Origin: Clostridia bacterium | Lineage (GTDB): Bacteria > Bacillota > Clostridia > UMGS1840 > HGM11507 | Length of the DNA: 64,000 nt | Direction: 5' to 3' | Assembly: GCA_017554615.1 (NCBI GenBank) | Contig: JAFZHY010000012.1 | Span: forward strand, 1-64,000 | Shown here: positions 54,932-61,781 of the stretch, in pieces | Position numbering within the stretch: the first letter of the stretch is position 1 | Layout of the letters: every line of letters starts with the position of its first letter | Position numbers and translations under genes: made by a program | The notes under the pieces: model-generated | What the model was told of the DNA's origin: nothing | Database searches by the model: none | Seen by the model: the letters and a program-made list of their open reading frames with translations, nothing else

Positions 54932-56053
54932 AATTAAAATTTCTTTTTTGTTAAGCGAGTTATCAGAAATTACAAGATTTAAAAGATAATCTAACACTTT
55001 ACTTATTTCTTCTTTTTTTATTCCCAAATTAATTAAATCATTTCCGTTAATAGCAAGATGCGATAAAAGATAACATTCTTTGTTTTTTTCTATCTCTTCA
55101 TATATTTTATAAATGTCATTTTTAGCTAAACCACAAACTATATGTGTGTCAAAAATCAAATCTATAATATCCTGACATTTTAAATTGTAAAGCATTTTTT
55201 TAATAGAAGTTTCATCATCCAAACTGTATGAAAAAGATTCTCTTATTTTTTTAATATTACTCTTTATTTTATTTGAACATTTTATATCTTTTAAAACATC
55301 ACTGTCTTTTAAAATAATAGCAAAAACAGTTTCAAATCTTTTTATCTTAAGATTTTTTAAATATTTAATTTTTTCTTTATATACAGGTATTTTATATATA
55401 TCAAAAAAACCTGTTTCATAAAGCATTAAAACTGCACTGTAAGGGTTTGTTAAAAACATCTTATTAAGTTCATCAAATATTCTCTCTTTTGAAATATTAA
55501 GAGTAAGATGCATAAGTTTTTTTATAGCAGTTAATGTGTTTTCTTCAATTATAAAATCAAACCTTGAAGAAAATCTTATTGCTCTAAGTATTCTTAAAGC
55601 ATCTTCGCTTATACGATCATATGGGTCATTAACCGTTCTTATAATCTTATTTTTAATATCATTTATTCCGTTAAAATAATCTATGTAGCCAGAGTCTTTG
55701 TGATAGGCAATAGCGTTAATAGTAAAATCTCGCCTTTTTATATCATCTAAAAGAGAGGAAGAATATTTAACATTTTTTGGCTTCCTGAAATTTTCATACT
55801 CTCCGTCAATTCTGAAAGTTGTAACCTCAAAAAAATTCCCGTTCTCATTAACTGTAACCGTGCCGTGTTTTAAACCTGTGGGAATAGTGTGAGGAAAAAG
55901 GCTTATAACTTCGTAAGGTGTAGCCGATGTTGTTATATCATAATCTAAAGGGATATTATTCATTATAATATCCCTTACGCATCCACCAACAAGATAGGCT
56001 TTATGCCCGTTTTCATTAAGTTTTTTTATTATATATTCTGCGCCTTTAATCAT
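54911..56053 (-). CDS. cca: tRNA nucleotidyltransferase/poly(A) polymerase-type enzyme
   Basis: Adds or repairs the CCA end of tRNA. The 380-residue class II nucleotidyltransferase begins with the head domain YLVGGCVRDIIMNNIPLDYDI, followed by the GTVTVNENGNFFEVTTFRIDGEY segment, the RRDFTINAIAYH motif (neck) and the EDALRILRAIRFSSRFDF region. It overlaps the end of the glycosyltransferase gene by four bases, so the two are co-transcribed. Subtype (CCA- versus poly(A)-adding) is inferred by length and position only. Confidence 0.9.
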   Translation of the reverse strand: MIKGAEYIIKKLNENGHKAYLVGGCVRDIIMNNIPLDYDITTSATPYEVISLFPHTIPTGLKHGTVTVNENGNFFEVTTFRIDGEYENFRKPKNVKYSSSLLDDIKRRDFTINAIAYHKDSGYIDYFNGINDIKNKIIRTVNDPYDRISEDALRILRAIRFSSRFDFIIEENTLTAIKKLMHLTLNISKERIFDELNKMFLTNPYSAVLMLYETGFFDIYKIPVYKEKIKYLKNLKIKRFETVFAIILKDSDVLKDIKCSNKIKSNIKKIRESFSYSLDDETSIKKMLYNLKCQDIIDLIFDTHIVCGLAKNDIYKIYEEIEKNKECYLLSHLAINGNDLINLGIKKEEISKVLDYLLNLVISDNSLNKKEILIKKIQTL

Positions 56054-57150
56054 CTGAATTTTTCAATAAACTCAATTATATCCTTTGAAGCATCAGGCTT
56101 TCTGATTAAGTTTATCTTTTCCTTCATACAGTTTATTTCATCATCAAATTTAAAAAGTTTATCTACTATATCGCATATACTGATATCTTTTGATACTGCA
56201 TAAGCAACTTGACCTTTTACAAGAAAGTCCATATTTTTAATTTCATGCCCTGGAATAGGGTTTATTAAAATTATAGGTAAGCACTTAACAAGCGCTTCGG
56301 ATACAGTAATTCCACCAGGTTTTGTAACTGCAATATCACATGCATCCATATATAAGTGAACATTCTTACTAAAGCCTATATTGTATATCTTTTTGGAAAA
56401 AGAATGTTCATCAATCTTTTTCTTTATTCGCTTGTTATTTCCGCATATGGTAACAATCTGGAAATCATAAGAAGATTCACATAAATTTTCCAGTTGTTTA
56501 AATAAATTTCCATATCCCATTGAGCCGCTCATCATAAGAATAGTTGGCTTGTCTTCTAAACCAAGAATTTTTCTTGCCTCTTTTTTATCAGTAGAAGTAT
56601 TGAATTTTGGGTTTATAGGAATTCCAAAAGGCAGTATTTTTTCTTTATCTATGCCTTTGTTTACAGCCTCAGAAATTAACTCTTCATTCGGGATAATGTA
56701 ATAGTCAATATCAGTTCTGTTCCAATAAGGATGAATAGTATAATCTGTAACAATACCGAATGTAGGAATATTTATGCCTACTTTTTTAAGGTTTGATACA
56801 AAATGCGCCGCAACAACATGAGTGCAGATTATAGCATCAGGCTTTGTTTCTTTGATATAGTTTACAATCTTTTTGTCAAATTCCTGATATGTTAGAGAAT
56901 ATGGCATATATTTTTTTATTTTAGGCTTTCTTTTATCAAGTAAATTATAAACTGTGTTATATGCCGCAGGGGTAAGGGAAGAAGAAAGCAAAAAGCCTTT
57001 ATCAAGTGCCTTCTGGCAAAATGGATTAATATGAAGAAGTGCGTCAAGTACATCCACATTATGCCCTTTATCTTTAGCATACTGGTTAACAGAAGCGGCA
57101 ACCTGATTATGCCCATGCCCCGTTGTTATGGTAAGAATCAATATATTCAT
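56050..57150 (-). CDS. Diacylglycerol glucosyltransferase-like protein (MGDG synthase/UgtP type)
   Basis: A 366-residue GT28-family glycosyltransferase. The N-terminal domain begins MNILILTITTGHGHNQVA, where the glycine-histidine loop binds substrate, and the C-terminal domain has ILMMSGSMGYGNLFKQL and TKPGGITVSEALVK near residue 280, which bind the UDP-sugar. Relatives transfer glucose or galactose to diacylglycerol to make glycolipids and lipoteichoic acid anchors. Sugar and acceptor cannot be told from sequence. It is upstream of cca on the minus strand. Confidence 0.88.
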   Translation of the reverse strand: MNILILTITTGHGHNQVAASVNQYAKDKGHNVDVLDALLHINPFCQKALDKGFLLSSSLTPAAYNTVYNLLDKRKPKIKKYMPYSLTYQEFDKKIVNYIKETKPDAIICTHVVAAHFVSNLKKVGINIPTFGIVTDYTIHPYWNRTDIDYYIIPNEELISEAVNKGIDKEKILPFGIPINPKFNTSTDKKEARKILGLEDKPTILMMSGSMGYGNLFKQLENLCESSYDFQIVTICGNNKRIKKKIDEHSFSKKIYNIGFSKNVHLYMDACDIAVTKPGGITVSEALVKCLPIILINPIPGHEIKNMDFLVKGQVAYAVSKDISICDIVDKLFKFDDEINCMKEKINLIRKPDASKDIIEFIEKFR

Positions 57151-57364
57151 TAAATCACCTTTTTTATCTTATTAAGAAGTATATTTATCTTTTACTATAT
57201 TAAACCATAAAAAACATATAAAGTCAAATAGTAACACTTTTTTAATTTGCACATAAATTATTATTGAATACTGAAAATGAAGGGGATTACATATATTTTC
57301 CCTTTCAACTGTAAATAAGTTTACTTGTTTGCAGAAGTATATTATATATTAAGGAGTGAAGTAT

Positions 57365-57550
57365 ATGTCATTTTTTGGTAGCAGAAATGATACATGGGTT
57401 TGGGTGATAGTTTTATTTATAATCTTAATCTGCTCATGTAATGATAACAATAACGATAACTGTTGCAATAATAACAATGATTGTGGTTGCAACAGTTCAA
57501 ACAACTTTGATTGCGAATGTCATAAAGAATGTAAGTGTTGTTTAAGATAA
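57365..57550 (+). CDS. Small Cys-rich membrane protein A
   Basis: A 61-residue protein. After a short N-terminus (MSFFGSRNDT) it has one membrane helix (WVWVIVLFIILI, residues 11-22) and a tail with 11 cysteines of 61 residues (CSC, NCC, DCGC, DCEC, ECKCC) rich in Asn and Asp. It starts eight bases after AAGGAG. A GTG at 57356 is less likely. A small sister gene follows 14 bases later. Tiny membrane-plus-Cys proteins are common in spores, but I do not recognise the family. Confidence 0.65.
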   Translation: MSFFGSRNDTWVWVIVLFIILICSCNDNNNDNCCNNNNDCGCNSSNNFDCECHKECKCCLR

Positions 57551-57564
57551 CAGGAGGTTTTTAT

Positions 57565-57699
57565 ATGTTTAATAATTGTGGTTGTAATAATTCTTCTAAT
57601 AGAAACAATGATACTTTATGGATTATTTTAATTATTATTGCAATATATATTTTATGCGTAAGCGATAACAACAGAGGCTTTGATGATTGCTGCTGTTAA
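57565..57699 (+). CDS. Small Cys-rich membrane protein B
   Basis: A 44-residue protein with the same parts in a different order: an N-terminal CGCNNSSN motif, then RNNDTLW followed by a membrane helix (residues 18-31), then a DCCC end. It has six cysteines. The RN-DT-W motif before the helix is shared with protein A, so the two are related. The ribosome site is CAGGAGG. It was too short for standard ORF listing but has good start signals. Confidence 0.65.
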   Translation: MFNNCGCNNSSNRNNDTLWIILIIIAIYILCVSDNNRGFDDCCC

Positions 57700-57710
57700 C
57701 ATTTAATTAT

Positions 57711-57739
57711 GGGAGTTCCGAAAGGAATTCCCTTTTTTT
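57711..57739 (+). terminator. Terminator of the small Cys-rich genes
   Basis: GGGAGTTCC pairs with GGAATTCCC (one wobble) around a GAAA tetraloop, followed by T7. Confidence 0.85.
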
Positions 57740-57837
57740 GTTCTAATATATTTTTTACCTTGAATATAAATAAGTATTTAAGGAATTATATAATCAGTAT
57801 AAAACAAAATTTTAATTTTTATAATGGGGAGAAATAA

Positions 57838-58782
57838 ATGAAAAAAACAATTATAACGCTTGTATTAAGTTTTTCTTTAATTTTAGGAATTATGATTGCA
57901 GATTATATGGTAAATAATAACTTTGTTATGGCAAACACCGAAAAAGTAAAAGTAACAGAAATAAAAAAATATATAAGCGCTTTGGGAGTATGCCATGAAC
58001 AGAATAAAAGAGAAATAAAAATAGATATGCCCTTTGTAGTAGAAGATATTTATGCTAATGTGGGCGATTATATTAAAAAAGGGCAGAAAATTGCAACTCT
58101 TAATAAAGAAATTCTAAAAAGCAAACTTGAATATCAGAGCGTAACAGTAAGTTCTGTTAATAATAATAGTCTTATTGCTAAAATAAATAACTATAATACT
58201 GAAATTTTATCCCCAATAAGCGGAATGGTAACAAAAATAAATGTTACAAAGGGAAGCGAAATAAATCCGTCTGTTCCTGTAATGGTTGTATCAGACTTAG
58301 AAAATATGGTAATAAAATCTTCAGTCAAAGAAGATGATATAAAGGATATCTATGTAGGACAAAAGGTAATAATATCAGGCAATTCATTTGTCGGAGATGT
58401 TGAAGGGGAAGTTATAAAAATATATCCACTTGTAGAAAAATCAAATACATTAAATGGCGAAAATTTTGTAACCGTTGATGTGGTTGCCAAAAATTATGAT
58501 AATATCCGTCCCCAGACAAATCTTAACCTTGAGTTTGAAGATTTTACTAAGAAAAATGCAGTTATTATCCCTTTTGATTCGGTAATGTTTGATGAAGATA
58601 AGCCTTATGTGTATATAAATAATATGGGTTATGCCGCAAAAAGATATGTAAAATTAGGGGAAGAGTATGACATTGATGTTGAAATTTTAGGAGGAGTAAA
58701 TGAGGGGGACAATCTAATATTAAATCCTAAATTTTTAAAGATAAAAGAGGGAGATAAACTTTTAAATACAAATGAGGTATAA
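57838..58782 (+). CDS. Efflux membrane-fusion (periplasmic-adaptor type) protein
   Basis: A 314-residue HlyD/MacA-type protein with an N-terminal anchor (residues 5-25) and an ectodomain with biotinyl-lipoyl and beta-barrel parts (DIYANVGDYIKKGQKIATL near 65, GMVTKINVTKGSEINPSVPV near 128, and the later KVIISGNSFVGDVEGEV). The coiled-coil hairpin is very short. In Gram-positive bacteria such proteins join MacB-type ABC permeases, and the next gene is one. It starts after GGGGAG. Confidence 0.85.
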   Translation: MKKTIITLVLSFSLILGIMIADYMVNNNFVMANTEKVKVTEIKKYISALGVCHEQNKREIKIDMPFVVEDIYANVGDYIKKGQKIATLNKEILKSKLEYQSVTVSSVNNNSLIAKINNYNTEILSPISGMVTKINVTKGSEINPSVPVMVVSDLENMVIKSSVKEDDIKDIYVGQKVIISGNSFVGDVEGEVIKIYPLVEKSNTLNGENFVTVDVVAKNYDNIRPQTNLNLEFEDFTKKNAVIIPFDSVMFDEDKPYVYINNMGYAAKRYVKLGEEYDIDVEILGGVNEGDNLILNPKFLKIKEGDKLLNTNEV

Positions 58783-58784
58783 AA

Positions 58785-59960
58785 ATGTTTTTTAATGACT
58801 ATTTAAGATTTTCTTTTAAAGGGCTGTTTTCAAAAAAGTCAAGATTTTTTTTAACAGTGTTAAGTATATTTATAGGAGTTATATCAATTATAATAATTTC
58901 TGCAATAGGCTCTTCAGGTCAGAACGCAATAAATATGGAACTTGAAGCATTAGGCTTAAACGGAGCATCAATAAAATCTCAAGGTTATAATATTACTCTC
59001 GCTGATGTTGAAGATGTTAAAAACTATCTTGGAAATGAATATCTTGTTTCTTCCATGTCTAAAGAAATAGCAAGAATAAAATATAGGGATAAAGAATCAA
59101 ATGCGTTTTTATGCGGTGGAGAAATAGATGCTCTTGAAATTTTAAATATGGAAATAATCTATGGTAGAGGAATAAGAGAATCAGATATAAAAAATAATAA
59201 AAAAAATGTTATCTTAACTAAAAGTAGTGCAGAAAAATTATTTGATAAGGCAAACTGTGTGGGCGAGAAAATCTCTCTTACCACTCCCTTTAAAAGTCAG
59301 GAATTTACTATTGTCGGAGTAGTCAATAATGGTAATATATATGACCTTGTAAGTGAGCATATGCCGCCTATGATTTATATGGCATCAGTAACTTTTTTAG
59401 ATATGTATAACGGAAAATATGTAGGCGAAATCTCAGTTGTGGCAAAGGGGGAAAATGATGTTGCCGCAGCATCAGACAGTGTAATATCATATCTTGAAAA
59501 AGATTTGGAATTTAAAAATATCCTGTATTATGAAAATATGAATAGTTATAAAAAAAGTATTTCTAATGTTCTTTCAATTATAACTTTGATTATAACACTA
59601 ATCGGAGCAGTTTCCTTAGTTGTAGGAGGAATATCCGTAATGAACACTATGCTTATTTCTGTGAATGAGAGGAAAAAAGAAATAGGAATAAAAAAAGCAA
59701 TAGGCTCAACAAATGTAACCATTATGCTTGAATTTTTACTTGAAACATTGATTATTGTTTTAATTTCCTGTATATTAGGTATTATAACAGGGCTTTTAAT
59801 TTCCTATATTTTAATGAAAGGTTATGGCATAACCTTGGTAGTAAGTTTAAAATCAATGATTGTTGCAGTTTTATTTTCAGTCTTAATTGGTGCAGTTTTT
59901 GGTGTATATCCTGCATATAAAGCATCAAGATTAAACCCTGTTGAAAGTCTTAACAGTTAG
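58785..59960 (+). CDS. MacB/FtsX-type ABC transporter permease
   Basis: A 391-residue membrane protein with one helix at 20-42, a large ectodomain (about residues 45-250) and three helices near 260-380, the FtsX/MacB layout. It ends in YKASRLNPVESL, the common end of these permeases. It follows the fusion protein by two bases. The usual third part, an ATPase of the LolD/MacB type, is missing from this cluster. Confidence 0.88.
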   Translation: MFFNDYLRFSFKGLFSKKSRFFLTVLSIFIGVISIIIISAIGSSGQNAINMELEALGLNGASIKSQGYNITLADVEDVKNYLGNEYLVSSMSKEIARIKYRDKESNAFLCGGEIDALEILNMEIIYGRGIRESDIKNNKKNVILTKSSAEKLFDKANCVGEKISLTTPFKSQEFTIVGVVNNGNIYDLVSEHMPPMIYMASVTFLDMYNGKYVGEISVVAKGENDVAAASDSVISYLEKDLEFKNILYYENMNSYKKSISNVLSIITLIITLIGAVSLVVGGISVMNTMLISVNERKKEIGIKKAIGSTNVTIMLEFLLETLIIVLISCILGIITGLLISYILMKGYGITLVVSLKSMIVAVLFSVLIGAVFGVYPAYKASRLNPVESLNS

Positions 59961-59968
59961 GTGATAAA

Positions 59969-60691
59969 ATGAAGATTATTAAAAACCCGTATCTTCCTCA
60001 AAATGAAGTTTCTCTTTTTGTGTATGATAAAACTATTGAATTTTTAAAAGACGGTTTTAAATCATATGAAGATAAAAATGTTTTAAAGGGCATAAACACT
60101 CATCCTGATATGACTCTATGCCCCCTTTTTAACGGGGATGTTGTAGTAAGCCCTGAAAGTTATTCTTATTATAGTAAACTTTCTTCTTTTGGTTTAAATA
60201 TAATAAAAGGGGAAACTACTTTAAAAAAAGATTACCCTTTTGATATAGCATATAATCTTGTTATACTGGGTAATAAACTTTTTCATAACTTAAAATATAC
60301 GGATAAAGCAGTGCTTAAATACTTAGAAAATAAAGGTGTTGAGTTTATAAATGTAAGGCAGGGGTATACCAAATGTTCAACTTTAATTGTAGATGAAAAT
60401 TCGGTTATTACCTGTGATATGGGTCTTCATAAAATTTATCAGAAAAATATGATAGACTCACTTTTAATCTCAAATAACACAATTTGTATAAATAATTTTA
60501 ACCATGGGTTTATAGGGGGCTGTGGTGGGCGAATTTCACATAATACTATTGGTTTTTTCGGAGATGTAACAAAACATCCTGATTTTATAAAAATAGAAGA
60601 ATTTTTAACTAAGAAAAATTTAAAATTTAAAGTTTTATTTGACACACCTCTTTTTGACTATGGCAGTTTAATTCCTCTTTGTACATACTAA
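59969..60691 (+). CDS. DUF6873-like protein, possible pentein (GME) fold
   Basis: A 240-residue soluble protein that I place tentatively in DUF6873 on the basis of the HPDMTLCPLFNGDVVVSP region near residue 48. It has five beta-alpha-like units and a late GGCGGR motif near residue 195 (FNHGFIGGCGGRISHN), where penteins such as amidinotransferases and deiminases carry their catalytic cysteine. The Asp and His partners are not identified, so activity is open. It lies between an export pair and a sporulation gene. Confidence 0.55.
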   Translation: MKIIKNPYLPQNEVSLFVYDKTIEFLKDGFKSYEDKNVLKGINTHPDMTLCPLFNGDVVVSPESYSYYSKLSSFGLNIIKGETTLKKDYPFDIAYNLVILGNKLFHNLKYTDKAVLKYLENKGVEFINVRQGYTKCSTLIVDENSVITCDMGLHKIYQKNMIDSLLISNNTICINNFNHGFIGGCGGRISHNTIGFFGDVTKHPDFIKIEEFLTKKNLKFKVLFDTPLFDYGSLIPLCTY

Positions 60692-60710
60692 AATAAGGGG
60701 AGATTTTTTA

Positions 60711-61358
60711 GTGATACTTGATATAACTAAAAAAAATATAGATAAAGTTTCAACTACACTTACAAATAAGTTTTTAAATGAAATTGATAAATCATATATA
60801 TCGAAAGTTTCTAAAGTATATGAAGTGGAAAATAAAAAAGATTTTTTCGAGTTTGTAAATATAAAACTTGACGAATATTTAGTAAGAAAAGATTTTATAT
60901 TTAATCTTATAAAGGATAACTTAAAAGATTTTAATAAAATTGACGATAAAGGGTTTTTAAATTTCAGAATGTGGAAATATAAAGACTTTTTAAATAAAGT
61001 TTTAAATGAAATTTATTTAACCTATCTTGAAAAAATACATTATGAAAAGTTATTATCTTTAATAGGAGTAATACTAAAAAATTCAAACCCTATAGTCTAT
61101 CATCTGCATATTGATATAAATAAAAAATCTCTTTATGAGTTTTATGACGACTATTTTAATGACATCACAAATATATGTATAACAGAATTTATAAAAGAAT
61201 ACGGAGAGTATGACTTTTTATATAATGATATTCTTTTTTCTGCAATACTAAATCTTACCCCCAAAATTATAACATTTCATCATACCAAAAGGCTTAAGAA
61301 TAAAGAACTTTTAAATACATTAAAAAAACTGTACGGAGAAAATTTAATTATTTCATAA
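60711..61358 (+). CDS. ytxC: YtxC-like sporulation protein
   Basis: A 215-residue helical protein. The central GFLNFRMWKYKDFLNKVLN and the later YEKLLSLIGVILKNSNP are as in YtxC, and the C-terminal third ends with LFSAILNLTPKIITFH. It is shorter than Bacillus YtxC, mainly at the N-terminus. The start is GTG, after AGGGGAG. In spore-formers the gene is tied to sporulation, but its function is not known. Confidence 0.75.
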   Translation: MILDITKKNIDKVSTTLTNKFLNEIDKSYISKVSKVYEVENKKDFFEFVNIKLDEYLVRKDFIFNLIKDNLKDFNKIDDKGFLNFRMWKYKDFLNKVLNEIYLTYLEKIHYEKLLSLIGVILKNSNPIVYHLHIDINKKSLYEFYDDYFNDITNICITEFIKEYGEYDFLYNDILFSAILNLTPKIITFHHTKRLKNKELLNTLKKLYGENLIIS

Positions 61359-61388
61359 AAAATATCGGTTTTTTGTCGATATTTTTTT
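61358..61388 (+). terminator. Terminator of ytxC
   Basis: AAATATCG and CGATATTT form a stem around a T-rich loop, followed by T residues. Confidence 0.7.
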
Positions 61389-61400
61389 ATTTGTGTGTTA

Positions 61401-61610
61401 GAATAGATTTAACACAGTTAAATCTATTCAGCTAAATTCGCATTCTGCGAGCTAAATGTGCTAACACACGCTAAATTACTTTGTAGCTAAATTGACCCGT
61501 GGTCAGCTAATTGCGAATTTAATTTAGCTACTCCAAAGGAGTTATTTAGTTATGTAGCGAAACGGAATAATTTAGCTTTGAACTTTAGTTCAAGATTTAG
61601 TTAAAATGTT
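61401..61610. repeat. Array of GCTAAAT words and hairpins, reversing halfway
   Basis: Direct words GCTAAAT start at 61431, 61451, 61470 and 61486, with GCTAATT at 61506. Reverse words ATTTAGC or ATTTAGT start at 61522, 61544, 61570 and 61595. Hairpins of unrelated sequence fill most gaps: TGCGA/TCGCA, TGTG/CACA, TAC/GTA, TGACC/GGTCA, AATT/AATT, ACTCC/GGAGT and TTGAAC/GTTCAA. A 13-base-pair stem (GAATAGATTTAAC, loop ACA) opens the array at 61401-61429. No gene or known element explains it. Confidence 0.7.
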
Positions 61611-61781
61611 TGGTCCAGGCTTGACACGAGTTTGAATTGTGTCGAATGGTGATGAAATATAAGAAAATATAAGATAAAATAAGGGTTACAGGGTATAGCA
61701 GCCTTAATGTTGGAGTTTGTGCGTTTTTAGGTACACAACTTTGAAATGTGGGTTATGCACTTTTTATTTGGAGGTTTTAAA
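61611..61781 (+). other. Leader region of the LRR gene, no gene
   Basis: Holds a hairpin TTGACAC/GTGTCGAA (61621-61646), then an AT-rich stretch (61650-61685) and a possible stem AGTT-T-GTG with CAC-AACT (about 61714-61741), ending in the TTGGAGG ribosome site. It matches no riboswitch I can name. A promoter could not be located with confidence. Confidence 0.4.

Noticed and set aside
57760-57794. Sigma-A promoter ahead of the fusion-protein gene
   Set aside because: TTGAAT and TATAAT are present but 23 bases apart, too far for an ordinary promoter, and no activator site was seen to explain it.
61401-61610. Considered a CRISPR array
   Set aside because: The repeated word is seven bases, the gaps are 9-19 bases and self-complementary, and the words change strand halfway. 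No cas genes are nearby.
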